Assembly (NCBI GenBank): GCA_023393165.1
Contig: JAEWMJ010000041.1
Span: forward strand, 13,919-77,918
Reading direction: 5' to 3'
Origin: Bacillota bacterium
Lineage (GTDB): Bacteria; Bacillota; Clostridia; Christensenellales; Christensenellaceae
Length of the DNA: 64,000 bases
Shown here: positions 27,255 through 36,562 of the stretch, piece after piece
Numbering within the stretch: the stretch's first letter is position 1
Layout: every line of letters begins with the position of its first letter
Program-made: the position numbers and the translations under genes
The notes under the pieces: generated by a model
Databases searched by the model: none
The model's input: the letters and a program-made list of their open reading frames with translations, nothing else
What the model was told of the DNA's origin: nothing

Positions 27255-28286
27255 TTATTCACTCGCTTTAATTTTTTTGACTATTTCTCCTACTTTCGAT
27301 GCTTCGCTCTTTTTCGCGACAAGTATTGCATCGGTTCCTTCCACAACTACCAGATTATCTATGCCTATGCAAACAATACGCTTTTGTCCGTTAATATAGC
27401 AGTTTTTTGCGTTTCGGGCAATGACGTTGCCTGCGCAGACATTTCCGTCTGCATCTTTTTTATGCACTTCATACAGGCTTTGAAAGCTTCCCACATCGTT
27501 CCAGCCAAAGCCGGAAGGAATACAAAAACCTGCTTTTGTATGCTCCATCACAGCGTAGTCGATAGATATCGAAGGTGCTTTTCTAAACGCTTCTTTTACT
27601 TCAACCGCATTATCGGGATCAATACCAACAAAGCAATTATAAACCTCCGGGCAATAGTTTTTTAATTCCTGAATAATGACGTCAATGCAAAAAACAAACA
27701 TACCGCTGTTCCAAAGATAGTTCCCCCGCTCTAGATATTTTTTTGCAGTATTTTCTTCAGGCTTTTCGCGAAAAGCAACGATCTTTTTAACCGATTCGTT
27801 TACGCGATACTGTGTTTGCTCAATTTCTATATATCCAAAGCCTGTCTCCGGCCGTGTGGGCAGTATCCCGAATGTAAGAATCTTACCGGTTTTGGCTTCG
27901 TTTATCGCATTCTCCAGCGCATGCAAAAATTTATCTTCTTCTTCAATCACATGATCTGAAGGCAACACAACCATTATGGTATTCCCACCAAAAGTTTTTC
28001 TTATTTTTAACGATGCCCATAATATACAGGGCGCAGTGTTTTTTGCTATGGGTTCTACCAAAAGATTTATCTTATTATTAAACTGCTGTTCTACCAATCC
28101 CCTGTAATTCCTTCCGGTCAGAACATACTGATTGTCAACAGGAATCAAATTTTTTACCCTGTTACTTGTATCAACAATCATGCTATTGTCAGAAAATAAA
28201 CTTAAAAACTGTTTCGGATACATTTCATTACTTAATGGCCATAACCTGGTACCCGAACCACCTGCCAGAATGATGCAACTAATCAT
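27255..28286 (-). CDS. manC: Mannose-1-phosphate guanylyltransferase
   Basis: This 343-residue enzyme makes GDP-mannose from GTP and mannose-1-phosphate. The signature LAGGSGTRLWPLS plus YPKQFLSL is diagnostic of the family, with VLPSDHVI, GFGYIE, and FREKPEE further along and WNSGMFVF in the acceptor loop. It is the single-domain form. The C-terminal phosphomannose isomerase domain of two-domain ManC is absent, and manA is encoded separately next door. AAGGAG lies upstream with a rather long spacer to the ATG. It heads the GDP-mannose operon and is divergent from the sugar dehydrogenase gene. Confidence 0.93.
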   Translation of the reverse strand: MISCIILAGGSGTRLWPLSNEMYPKQFLSLFSDNSMIVDTSNRVKNLIPVDNQYVLTGRNYRGLVEQQFNNKINLLVEPIAKNTAPCILWASLKIRKTFGGNTIMVVLPSDHVIEEEDKFLHALENAINEAKTGKILTFGILPTRPETGFGYIEIEQTQYRVNESVKKIVAFREKPEENTAKKYLERGNYLWNSGMFVFCIDVIIQELKNYCPEVYNCFVGIDPDNAVEVKEAFRKAPSISIDYAVMEHTKAGFCIPSGFGWNDVGSFQSLYEVHKKDADGNVCAGNVIARNAKNCYINGQKRIVCIGIDNLVVVEGTDAILVAKKSEASKVGEIVKKIKASE

Positions 28287-28468
28287 GAATGAGTAATTTC
28301 TCCTTAATTTACCTCATTTTTTTAATTATACCATAATAATTGAAAATAAAATTTCAAAAATAAAAAATTGAAAAAAGTTTTGCATTAATATTTCTATATC
28401 ACTTTACTTTATTTTAATTTACTGTAAAATAGTTATAGTATTGGTTAGTTTACTGTTTAGGAGTTTTT

Positions 28469-29782
28469 ATGAACATTTCAGTCATAGGAATCGGCTATGT
28501 AGGATTAGTTTCGGCAGTCTGCTTTGCCGAAATGGGACATCATGTGTCATGCATTGATATTGACCAATCAAAAATTAATAGATTAAATGAAGGTCAAATT
28601 CCCATTTATGAGATTGGATTAACAGAACTCTTAGAGAAAAATAAAGATAAAATATCATTTACAACTGACTTTTCCATATTGGAACATACACCTGATGCAG
28701 TTTTTGTTGCTGTAGGAACCCCCCAAAGTGACGATGGATCGGCATATATGGAATACTTTTACCAGGCTGTAATCAGCATAGCCAAACATATAAACAGATA
28801 TGTCGTAATTGTAAACAAAAGCACTGTACCCATCGGAACATCCGAGCATGTGCGGTCACTCATAAATGCTCAACTTCAAAAACAGAATAAAAACATATCT
28901 ATTGATGTGGTATCTAATCCCGAATTTCTGCGGGAAGGAACAAGTATAAAAGACTTTATGGAACCAGATAGGATTGTCGTCGGTGTTTCCTCTACAAAAG
29001 CACGTGAAATTATGGATGAAATATATAGACCGCTTACTGAACAGGGTTATAAAATTATTTTTTGTGACAATAGAACCGCTGAAACCATTAAATATGCCGC
29101 CAACGCTTTTCTGGCGGTAAAGCTCTCCTTTATTAATGAAATATCCGCGCTTTGCGATTCAATCGGCGCAGACGTTAACAAAGTAGCATACGGTATAGGA
29201 ATGGATAAGCGTATCGGTAAAGCATTTCTAAAGGCAGGCCCGGGTTACGGCGGGAGTTGCTTCCCCAAAGACACGCAGGCTCTCTGCTGCATGGCTGATG
29301 CATACAGCGCAGATCTATCCATTGTGAAAAGTGCGATTTCAGCAAACAGTCATCAGAAAAAACGCATGTGTGAAAAAATAAGCAATGCCATGGACGGCAA
29401 CATAAATGGAAAAACAATAGCTTTGCTTGGTCTAGCATTTAAAAAAAATACGGATGATATGCGGTATTCTCCAGCACTGGAAATAGTTGATTTTTTATAT
29501 CAACATGGGGCCAATATAAGGGCATATGATCCGGCCGCTATGAACAATGCAAAAGATAACTATTTTAAAAATATGGATATCTATTATGCAAAAGACGCAT
29601 ATGACACTCTAAAAGATGCAGAAGCACTTGTTATCATGACTGAATGGGATGAGTTCAAAGAGTTGGATCTTGTCTTCGTAAAAAAACAGATGGCTGGAAA
29701 TATATTTATTGATCTTAGAAATCTGTATGATAGATCTGATCTAGAGCAGGCTGCTTTTGATTACTCTTGCGTTGGAAGGTAG
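28469..29782 (+). CDS. UDP-glucose 6-dehydrogenase (nucleotide-sugar dehydrogenase)
   Basis: This 437-residue enzyme oxidises a nucleotide sugar to its uronic acid with two NAD. It shows ISVIGIGYVGLVSAVCFAEMG at the NAD site, NKSTVPIGT, NPEFLREG, and the catalytic cysteine motif PGYGGSCFPKDT. VGVPQ-type and EPDRIVVG features favour UDP-glucose as substrate. Because GDP-mannose genes lie across a 182-base divergent gap, GDP-mannose dehydrogenase (AlgD-like) is an alternative that sequence alone does not fully exclude. TAGGAGTTTTT precedes the ATG. Confidence 0.88.
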   Translation: MNISVIGIGYVGLVSAVCFAEMGHHVSCIDIDQSKINRLNEGQIPIYEIGLTELLEKNKDKISFTTDFSILEHTPDAVFVAVGTPQSDDGSAYMEYFYQAVISIAKHINRYVVIVNKSTVPIGTSEHVRSLINAQLQKQNKNISIDVVSNPEFLREGTSIKDFMEPDRIVVGVSSTKAREIMDEIYRPLTEQGYKIIFCDNRTAETIKYAANAFLAVKLSFINEISALCDSIGADVNKVAYGIGMDKRIGKAFLKAGPGYGGSCFPKDTQALCCMADAYSADLSIVKSAISANSHQKKRMCEKISNAMDGNINGKTIALLGLAFKKNTDDMRYSPALEIVDFLYQHGANIRAYDPAAMNNAKDNYFKNMDIYYAKDAYDTLKDAEALVIMTEWDEFKELDLVFVKKQMAGNIFIDLRNLYDRSDLEQAAFDYSCVGR

Positions 29783-29808
29783 CGGAAAAAGCCCGAAAAG
29801 ATGCTTCG

Positions 29809-31485
29809 ATGAATATTCTCCTCTGTTCCACAAACGCCAAATATATCCATTCCTCCCTGGCAGTCAGGTATCTTTTTGCGGCCGTCCGAAAAAGTTGTCC
29901 GGATCAAATCAGGGTTGAAGTTCTGGAATTCACGATTAACCAGCCATTGGAAATGGTTCTGCATGAAATTAATGAAAAAAAGCCGGATGTCATAGCCTTT
30001 TCTTGCTATATCTGGAACATTTCCTTTATCCGGGAACTGATCCGGCGCATTGCCGAAAAACTGCCGGGTATACCAATCATTCTCGGCGGTCCCGAGGTAT
30101 CCTATAACCCTGAAGAAATCTTGGCTTTAAATCCTGTTGTTGATTATATTATTATGGGAGAAGGCGAAGTTCCGTTTCCCAAACTTTTAAACCGGCTTCA
30201 GGATGGAAAAGATGCGTCGGATATCGCCGGGTTGTATTTTCGCAATAATAATGGCGGGGTGACATGCAACAAGGCGAAAAAGCCCCTGCCCGAGCCTCCT
30301 TCGCCCTATACGCCGGAATATTTTCAGGCGCTTGAGGGCAGGATCGCCTATCTGGAAACCTCCCGCGGTTGCCCTTATTCCTGCGCATTCTGCCTTTCGG
30401 GAATAAACGGGTGCAGCGTACGTTTTTTTGATATGGAACGCGCAAAAAAAGAACTCGTTTTGCTTGCAAATTCGGGAACGCAAACTGTTAAGCTTGTGGA
30501 CCGCACGTTCAACTGCAATCCCCGCCGGGCTTACGAACTGTTTCAATTTATTATAGAAAATGCCGGAAGAGAAATCCCCGATGGCGTATGTTTTCACTTT
30601 GAGGTGGCTGCGGATATATTTGACAATCAGACGCTCGACCTTCTTGCATCGGCTCCCGCTGGTCTCATACAGCTTGAAGCAGGACTGCAAAGTTTCAACG
30701 CGGAAACGCTGGAAGCGGTGAATCGTAAAACGGATCTTGAAAAGCTTGAAAAAAGCATCCATATACTTCTTAAAAACCAGAATATCCATCTGCACATCGA
30801 CCTGATCGCCGGACTCCCTTATGAAAATCTGGAATCTTTCATGGAGTCTTTTGACAGGGCGTATTTTCTTTCTCCCCATATGCTGCAGCTCGGCTTCCTG
30901 AAAATGCTGCACGGCTCGGATTTGAGAAAAAAAGCTGATGATTTGGGTTACATTTATTCAAAAGAACCGCCGTATGAAGTGATACGCACCCCCTGGCTTT
31001 CAGAAGAAGATCTCTTAACTCTCCGGCAAGCCGAATACGCCCTGCAAAGGCTTTACAACAGCGGCAGATTTTCGATTGCGCTTAATTATATCATCAGGGC
31101 GGCGGCAATGCGTCCATTTTCCCTTTTTGCCGGGCTGGGCGCATATTTGAGGGACAACGCTCCCATGTCCCTGGATGATTTCACAAAAGCTGCGTTCGAT
31201 TATTTCACCGGCCTGCCGGGCATTCATCCCGGCGGACTGCGCGACGCTATGGTCTGCGACCGGATCGCGTCCGGAATTAAGATCCCCGGATTCCTGAAAA
31301 TACCGGACGAGGGCTTTAAACGCACTCTCAATCATATCCGAAAGTCTTATTTTCAGGAACAAAAAGGCGTAAAAATCAATGCGGCCATACTGTATGAAGG
31401 CGGAAAGCGCGCCGTCTTTGCAGACGGGCCAAAAAGCCCCGTCACCGGGCGGCATACGCTGCAAACGATTCCCATGGATGAGTAA
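29809..31485 (+). CDS. B12-binding radical SAM protein with C-terminal DUF4080
   Basis: This ~558-residue protein has a B12-binding Rossmann domain at residues ~1-140 (MNILLCSTNAKYIHSSLAVRYL, LGGPEVSYNPEE, GEGEVPFPKLL). It is followed by a radical SAM domain with the CxxxCxxC cluster motif CPYSCAFC near 190 and a C-terminal ~150-residue DUF4080 region. It probably does radical chemistry or methylation on an unknown substrate. The frame extends upstream to 29767 inside the dehydrogenase gene. I chose ATG 29809 because similarity begins there. The ribosome site is weak. Composition shifts to higher GC from this gene onward, marking the edge of the glycan region. Confidence 0.88.
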   Translation: MNILLCSTNAKYIHSSLAVRYLFAAVRKSCPDQIRVEVLEFTINQPLEMVLHEINEKKPDVIAFSCYIWNISFIRELIRRIAEKLPGIPIILGGPEVSYNPEEILALNPVVDYIIMGEGEVPFPKLLNRLQDGKDASDIAGLYFRNNNGGVTCNKAKKPLPEPPSPYTPEYFQALEGRIAYLETSRGCPYSCAFCLSGINGCSVRFFDMERAKKELVLLANSGTQTVKLVDRTFNCNPRRAYELFQFIIENAGREIPDGVCFHFEVAADIFDNQTLDLLASAPAGLIQLEAGLQSFNAETLEAVNRKTDLEKLEKSIHILLKNQNIHLHIDLIAGLPYENLESFMESFDRAYFLSPHMLQLGFLKMLHGSDLRKKADDLGYIYSKEPPYEVIRTPWLSEEDLLTLRQAEYALQRLYNSGRFSIALNYIIRAAAMRPFSLFAGLGAYLRDNAPMSLDDFTKAAFDYFTGLPGIHPGGLRDAMVCDRIASGIKIPGFLKIPDEGFKRTLNHIRKSYFQEQKGVKINAAILYEGGKRAVFADGPKSPVTGRHTLQTIPMDE

Positions 31486-31597
31486 AGGATCATATTAACA
31501 ATTATTTCGGCCTTCCCGCATATAATAATAATGCTCTGTTTTGGATACATTTGTCTCATAACTCCAAAAGCCGAAAGATTGATGATTTCAGGAGGGT

Positions 31598-31972
31598 ATG
31601 AAAACGAAAAAACTACTTTTGACAGCCGCGGGATTCTCGTCTTTGGGATTAGGGATCGTGGGTATCGTGTTGCCAATACTGCCGACGACGCCATTTCTGC
31701 TGCTGGCCGCACTATGCTTTTCAGCAGGCAACAGCCGGTTTGGTGAAATTCTCCAGAAAAACAGGTATCTGGGCAGCTATATAACCCATTACCGCAACAA
31801 AACAGGCGTTCCCTTAAAAGTGAAGCTCTGTTCCATCTTCTTTTTATGGGGCGTGCTTCTGGTATCCATGGCGGTTTTCCGCAAGGATTATCTTTATATA
31901 CTGCTTCCGGTTGTGGGCGTTTGCGTGACAGTACATATTGCGCTGATAAAAACAAAAAATAAACCATACTAA
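31598..31972 (+). CDS. DUF454 (YbaN-family) small membrane protein
   Basis: This 124-residue protein has two N-terminal hydrophobic segments (residues ~5-45) and two at the C-terminus (~75-118). The family marker GIVGIVLPILPTTPFLLLAALCFS is clear, followed by a soluble loop with NRYLGSYITHYR. The function of the family is unknown. CAGGAGGGT precedes the ATG. It stands alone on the plus strand, convergent with the SGNH hydrolase gene, and a MITE-like repeat fills the gap. Confidence 0.87.
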   Translation: MKTKKLLLTAAGFSSLGLGIVGIVLPILPTTPFLLLAALCFSAGNSRFGEILQKNRYLGSYITHYRNKTGVPLKVKLCSIFFLWGVLLVSMAVFRKDYLYILLPVVGVCVTVHIALIKTKNKPY

Positions 31973-32025
31973 AAGGTCTGCTTAAGGCCAAATCATTATT
32001 AAAAGCATCATAAATTGAGTTATAA

Positions 32026-32425
32026 AGACCGCTGAAAGCCCCACTACCCCACCCCAAAAATCTGCGATTTTTCGGGGACCCCGACCAGGCATTTTGAGAG
32101 TGGAGCCGACCGCCGCCAGTTGGCGGAAGAAGGAAGGCGAACGCTCACTGAGCATGAGATAAGCACGAGTGCGATCCTATAAAATTAGCTTACACGAAGT
32201 GCGAATCCATTGCGAAGTGCCGAGGCGACGCAAGCGTAGTATGACCTGCGCTGAGGAGAGCGGAGCTGACCGCTACCCAAAAGCAGATGGAGGGAAGCGA
32301 ACGCTCACTGAACGCGAGATGAATACAAGCGCTATTCCCAAAAGAAAAACTACCGCGCAGTATGAATCCGCTGTAAGTGGGAAGAGCGGAAAAACAACAC
32401 AGTAATTGGGGTTTATCAGCGGTCT
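32026..32425. mobile_element. MITE-like 400-bp element with terminal inverted repeats
   Basis: The left end AGACCGCTGAAAGCCCC (from 32026) and right end GGGGTTTATCAGCGGTCT (to 32425) are imperfect inverted copies. Inside is a gap-free tandem duplication with exact 160-base period (32096-32219 against 32256-32379), plus a strong C4A5/T5G4 hairpin at 32052-32077. Short open frames across it look spurious. The ends and a CGCTGAGGA core match two shorter copies at 59476-59606 and 59643-59771. It stops five bases before the stop codon of the SGNH hydrolase gene. No clear target duplication is visible. Confidence 0.65.
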
Positions 32426-32429
32426 GAGA

Positions 32430-33077
32430 TTATTCTTCAAAGAAAATTTCTTTTATCTTTTCCGTTATTGCTTCCGCCAGTCTGCGGTGCGATTCCTCCC
32501 CCATATGAATGGCGTCGCGCGGGCTCGGGGACGCGAATTGGGCCGCGTCCATAAAATAGCAGCCGTTGATATGGGCGGTCTTTTTATAATAACCGGCGAG
32601 CTCGAGCCCCGTTTCGCGGCCCCTGCTGTCGATATAATCCCTGGTCCAGACCTCCTCTATATTGGGAGCGACATGGATCGGAGACACGATCAGTATTTTA
32701 GGCGGAACGCCATTGACGCCGTATTCCTTGTTCTGCGCGCGGAGCACGATCTGTTCCAGGCCCTTTGAAGAGGAAAAAGCGTTCTGATGATGATGCCGCT
32801 TTAAGTCGTTCGTTCCCAGCATCACAACCAGCAGATCGACCGGCATGTGCGTGAGCATACAGTAATCAATGGCCTTAAGGCCGTTCCGGTAAGGTTCTAT
32901 CGGGTCGTCAAACGCCGTCGTCCGTCCGCTTAAACCCTCTTCCCGGACAAGGTAATCTTCCCCTAAAAGTTTCTGCAATATGCCCGGGTAACGTTTGTTT
33001 ATCGGGTGCCGGCCGCCGGGCGTTTCCGGATCCGATCCCCAGGTGTTTGAATCGCCAAAGCATACTACCGTTTTCAT
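32430..33077 (-). CDS. SGNH/GDSL hydrolase (arylesterase/acetyl esterase-like)
   Basis: This 215-residue esterase has block I VVCFGDSNTWG with the catalytic Ser, block II Gly in EEGLSGRT, block III GTNDLK with the oxyanion Asn, and block V DAIHM with the catalytic Asp and His. It lacks a signal peptide, so it acts in the cytoplasm. Its likely substrate is an acetylated or other esterified small sugar or metabolite. It is the last gene of a three-gene minus operon with an iron alcohol dehydrogenase and a PfkB kinase (24-base and 18-base gaps), suggesting a small carbohydrate pathway. Confidence 0.88.
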   Translation of the reverse strand: MKTVVCFGDSNTWGSDPETPGGRHPINKRYPGILQKLLGEDYLVREEGLSGRTTAFDDPIEPYRNGLKAIDYCMLTHMPVDLLVVMLGTNDLKRHHHQNAFSSSKGLEQIVLRAQNKEYGVNGVPPKILIVSPIHVAPNIEEVWTRDYIDSRGRETGLELAGYYKKTAHINGCYFMDAAQFASPSPRDAIHMGEESHRRLAEAITEKIKEIFFEE

Positions 33078-33101
33078 TTTTTCGCCCCTTTTCCAGAAAA
33101 A

Positions 33102-34190
33102 TTACATCAAAGATTTTATATAAAGGTCAAGAACGTCTTTTCTTTCCATTTTGACCGGATTGGCGCGGCCGGTTGCAGCCTTTAAGGAAATATCGGTATA
33201 TTTCTCAAGCTCACCCGCGGTATACCGTTCTTTTTCTCCCAAAAGACCGGATAAAAGTTTTTTAAAATCTTCCGTACCCGAACGCCCCAAAAGGGAAAGC
33301 ATCTTGTTTATCTTTTCCTCCCTTGCGGAATAACTGAACTCCACGTATTCCCCAAGCAGAATGCCACAGGCCCGTCCGTGCGGCACGTTCCGCAGAGTCG
33401 TAATGGGGTACCCCATCGCATGCACCGCCGACGTCCCGGTGATATTGATGGCGTGGCCGGCCAGCATGGCCATGAACAGCATTCTCTCGCGTATCTCATG
33501 CGTATACTTGCCCGAAAGCAGGGATTGTTTGCACAAGCCAAAAAACTCGAATACCCGTTCCGCGAACATATCGCTGATCCAGTTGTCCGCCATCAGATAT
33601 CCTTCCGCGGCATGCGAAAGCGCGTCCACCGCTGTGTCAGCGGTAATGGACTGGGGCAGGCTTTCCAGATAACGTGCGTCCAGAAACGCTATTTTAGGAA
33701 TAACATCCTCGGATTTAAATGATTTTTTGGTGTCTCCGTATGTCAGTACGGAAACCGCCGTTACTTCGCTGCCTGTCCCGCAGGTAGTAGGCACCTCGAC
33801 GACCGGCAGGGGTTTGTTCTTCCAGGGTTGCTCATATACGCCTTCCGCTTCCATCCCGTTCGCCGCAAGCACCGCCACGGCCTTGGCGGCGTCCATCGCG
33901 CTTCCTCCGCCCAGACCTATTACAAAATCGCATCCGAATGTTCCGGCCTCCCTGCCCATTTCACCTACCGAGTTCAGGTCAGGGTTCTGCGGAGTCTTCG
34001 CATATACGGCGTACGCTATACCTTCCCGTTCCATTGCGCCCGTTAGATCGGCAAGAGAGCCGTTTTTTGCGCTGGATGGCGAGGTCACGATAAACGCCTT
34101 TTTCCCCAATCCGGCCAGCAATCCGGAATGTATACCGATGCAGTTATCCCCTATAATGACTTTTGTGGGTGCGAAAAACGAACATTCCAT
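33102..34190 (-). CDS. Iron-containing alcohol dehydrogenase (family III)
   Basis: This 362-residue NAD(P)-dependent enzyme would oxidise an alcohol or reduce an aldehyde. Features are the NAD-binding GGGSAMDAAKAVAV, VPTTCGTGSEVTAVSV, and metal ligands Asp and His around DALSHAAEGY, then HAMGYPITTLRNVPHGRACG with two more His. The length is slightly short for the family (~380). It is between the SGNH hydrolase and PfkB genes in one operon. The true substrate is not readable, and a sugar-alcohol or diol role is suggested by the kinase neighbour. Confidence 0.9.
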   Translation of the reverse strand: MECSFFAPTKVIIGDNCIGIHSGLLAGLGKKAFIVTSPSSAKNGSLADLTGAMEREGIAYAVYAKTPQNPDLNSVGEMGREAGTFGCDFVIGLGGGSAMDAAKAVAVLAANGMEAEGVYEQPWKNKPLPVVEVPTTCGTGSEVTAVSVLTYGDTKKSFKSEDVIPKIAFLDARYLESLPQSITADTAVDALSHAAEGYLMADNWISDMFAERVFEFFGLCKQSLLSGKYTHEIRERMLFMAMLAGHAINITGTSAVHAMGYPITTLRNVPHGRACGILLGEYVEFSYSAREEKINKMLSLLGRSGTEDFKKLLSGLLGEKERYTAGELEKYTDISLKAATGRANPVKMERKDVLDLYIKSLM

Positions 34191-34208
34191 ATAAATCAGC
34201 TCCTTAAA

Positions 34209-35165
34209 TCAATTGTCCTCATTTTTATACGCTTCCATGAAATTTTTTGTTTCGGAAAAAGTGGGCATGGCGGGCATGCCGCCCATCCTGGTCGCGCAGA
34301 GCGCGCCGACAGCATTGGAAAACTCCACTTTTTCCCTTATGGACGTTTCCGGCCGGTAGAGAAGCATATAAAGGAAAGCGCCGGTAAAAGAATCGCCGCA
34401 TCCGGTAGTATCCTGGGCGCGCACGGTAAATCCGGGAACAAACCCGCTTTCATTCCCGGACGCAAAATACGCTCCCTTGCTTCCCACCGTTATCAGGGCG
34501 ATCTCCTTACCCATTTCCACAAGCTTCCGGGCGCCTTCTTCCGGGCGATTCTTATCAATATCCAGTATCAGTTCCATTTCCTCTTCCGACATTTTGACAA
34601 TGTTTGCGTAATCGAGGGACTGGCGCATATACTCAACCGCTTCCGCTTTGTTTTTCCAAAGCAGCGGCCTGTAATTGGGATCGTAGGACATTTTTAAATT
34701 TTTTGCCTTTGCTTCCTCTAAAATATGGAACGACGCCTCCCTGCTTGGCTGATCCGTGAAGGACAGACCTCCGAAGTGCAGTATCCTGGCGTCATCCAGC
34801 TTTTTCAGATCCACGTCGCCGCTCCTCAGCAGTATATCCGCGCCGTTTTTGCGCAGAAAGGAGAATTCACGTTCCCCGTCCGGCGCTATACTTACAAACG
34901 CAAGGGTGGTATGCGTCTCGTCGGTAACAATGACCCCCGAGGTATCAATCCCGAAATCCTCCATTTTTTGCAGGATAAAATTTCCGAATAAATCTTTTCC
35001 AACTTTTCCGATATAAGCGGCGCTCCCGCCAAGGCGAGCGACTGCTGAAACGCAATTTACCGGAGCGCCGCCGGGATTCATCTCAAACGCGGGATTCCCC
35101 ATTTTGCCGGATCCCGCCGGCGAAAAATCAATCAACAATTCTCCAAAAGCAAGTACATCTACCAT
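34209..35165 (-). CDS. PfkB-family sugar kinase (fructokinase-like)
   Basis: This 318-residue kinase phosphorylates a sugar, most likely fructose, with ATP. The N-terminal substrate motif is GGAPVNCVSAVARLGG with IGKVGKDLFG. The C-terminal PfkB signature 2 is DTTGCGDSFTGAFLY, with the catalytic Asp in GCGD. Length fits fructokinases (ScrK-like). It is the first gene of the carbohydrate operon. The upstream region (35166-35478) is AT-rich with no unambiguous minus-strand promoter. No transporter is linked here, so the substrate may be internally derived. Confidence 0.9.
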   Translation of the reverse strand: MVDVLAFGELLIDFSPAGSGKMGNPAFEMNPGGAPVNCVSAVARLGGSAAYIGKVGKDLFGNFILQKMEDFGIDTSGVIVTDETHTTLAFVSIAPDGEREFSFLRKNGADILLRSGDVDLKKLDDARILHFGGLSFTDQPSREASFHILEEAKAKNLKMSYDPNYRPLLWKNKAEAVEYMRQSLDYANIVKMSEEEMELILDIDKNRPEEGARKLVEMGKEIALITVGSKGAYFASGNESGFVPGFTVRAQDTTGCGDSFTGAFLYMLLYRPETSIREKVEFSNAVGALCATRMGGMPAMPTFSETKNFMEAYKNEDN

Positions 35166-35478
35166 AATTCTTTAACCTCTGAATAAACATTTTTTATTAT
35201 TTGAGAGACGTTTATTTTATACATTCAAAATTAATTGTAACATTTTGGATTCGCACTGTCCATCAATATATCTTAAGGAAATCTTCATAAATTTTATAGG
35301 AAAATATTAATAAATTTTCGGTGGAAAAAACGATTTTTTTGATGTATACTGTTTTCTAGTTACCTTAAAAAGGAAAAGGATATTCGTTATACTTTAACTT
35401 TTTATCATAACATTTATAATAATATCCTATAATAGATATGTTATGGTTAGAGTTTGATAATGAATCGTTCGAGGAGCT
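35166..35478. promoter_or_regulatory. Divergent intergenic region with candidate plus-strand promoter
   Basis: This is a 313-base AT-rich gap. On the plus strand, TGGAAA (35322-35327) and TATACT (35345-35350) are 17 bases apart and could drive the two flippase-like genes, leaving a ~120-base leader. A second TATAAT at 35428-35433 lacks a good -35. No minus-strand promoter stands out for the kinase operon. Confidence 0.4.
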
Positions 35479-36519
35479 ATGAAAAAATCAACCAAAACTA
35501 ATATTCTTAGATTCGCATATATCGGTGTAACCGTACTGGTTATAATATTAATAGGCGCATTCAATACCAATTTCAGTGAACTAGAAAACGCCATAGGCAG
35601 AATCCATCCTGTCTGGATTTTGGGGGCTATTGTTTGCATGGTTCTCTACTGGCTGACGGATGCATGGCTTTTAAAGCACATTACGGATTATATGAGCGAT
35701 GTAAAGCTCAATTTTGGAAAATCGTTCAAAATCAGTATCATTGGGCTTTATTATGCAGCCTTAACGCCTTCTTCCGTAGGCGCTCAGCCTATGCAGATCG
35801 TCTATATGAACCGTGAAAAAATATCTGTAGGAAGAGCCACCTGTATCGTAGTGATCAAGTTTATCGCCTATTCCCTTACGGTGATCACTTTTTATGTCTT
35901 ATCGCACTGGTTCATCGGCGACGAATACCTGCGAAGCACACCTGCGATCTACTGGCTCTGCATATTGGGATTGCTCTTGAATATTTTTGCAGTTTCGTTT
36001 TTCATATTAACGATCATCAGCAAAACTCTTGTACTTAAAATCGGACATGGGATCATTGGTTTTCTTCATAAGATCAAACTTATGAGAAAGCCTGAAAAAG
36101 CCCTTCGTGATTTTGACAAACAAATTGAAGACTATACGGGGACCTCCCAATACATCAAGGAACATAAACTTCGGACGGTCTGGGCGTTCATGATTTCTTT
36201 TTTGAACATCGGCCTTATGTTTGCGATCACCTATTTTATATACCGCGCCTTTGGACTAAACGAGTACTCGTTTTTAAGAGTCATAGCGGTGCAGGCCCTT
36301 TTGTATGTGGCAATCCACTACTTCCCGCTTCCCGGCGGCGCAGGCGCTTCCGAAGGCGGATTCTTTTCCATTTTCAGCGCGTTTTTTGCCAAGGACATAT
36401 TGTTTGCGGCAATGCTGATCTGGAGGATAATGACATATTACATCATCCTCGCGGTAGGCAGCCTGATTGTGGTTTTTGATGAATTACACAACATGCGTAA
36501 AAAGCCTGAACATATTTAA
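35479..36519 (+). CDS. UPF0104/LPG-synthase-TM flippase-like membrane protein, copy 1
   Basis: This 346-residue protein has about eight membrane helices and belongs to the lysylphosphatidylglycerol synthase transmembrane family (PF03706/AglD-like). Markers are ALTPSSVGAQPMQIVYMNREKI near residue 92 and YFPLPGGAGASEGGFF near 270. It lacks the cytosolic aminoacyl-transferase domain of MprF, so it may flip a lipid or glycolipid instead of modifying one. GAGGAG lies just before the ATG. It is followed after 43 bases by a close paralogue. Confidence 0.85.
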   Translation: MKKSTKTNILRFAYIGVTVLVIILIGAFNTNFSELENAIGRIHPVWILGAIVCMVLYWLTDAWLLKHITDYMSDVKLNFGKSFKISIIGLYYAALTPSSVGAQPMQIVYMNREKISVGRATCIVVIKFIAYSLTVITFYVLSHWFIGDEYLRSTPAIYWLCILGLLLNIFAVSFFILTIISKTLVLKIGHGIIGFLHKIKLMRKPEKALRDFDKQIEDYTGTSQYIKEHKLRTVWAFMISFLNIGLMFAITYFIYRAFGLNEYSFLRVIAVQALLYVAIHYFPLPGGAGASEGGFFSIFSAFFAKDILFAAMLIWRIMTYYIILAVGSLIVVFDELHNMRKKPEHI

Positions 36520-36562
36520 TCCGATAAAAGTATGCGTCTTTTGTCTGTAATTGCGAGGTATT

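Noticed and set aside
32169..32768. Plus-strand frames of 78 and 120 codons around the MITE-like element and SGNH gene
   Set aside because: One lies within the repeat and the other is antisense to the SGNH hydrolase, which has clear motifs.
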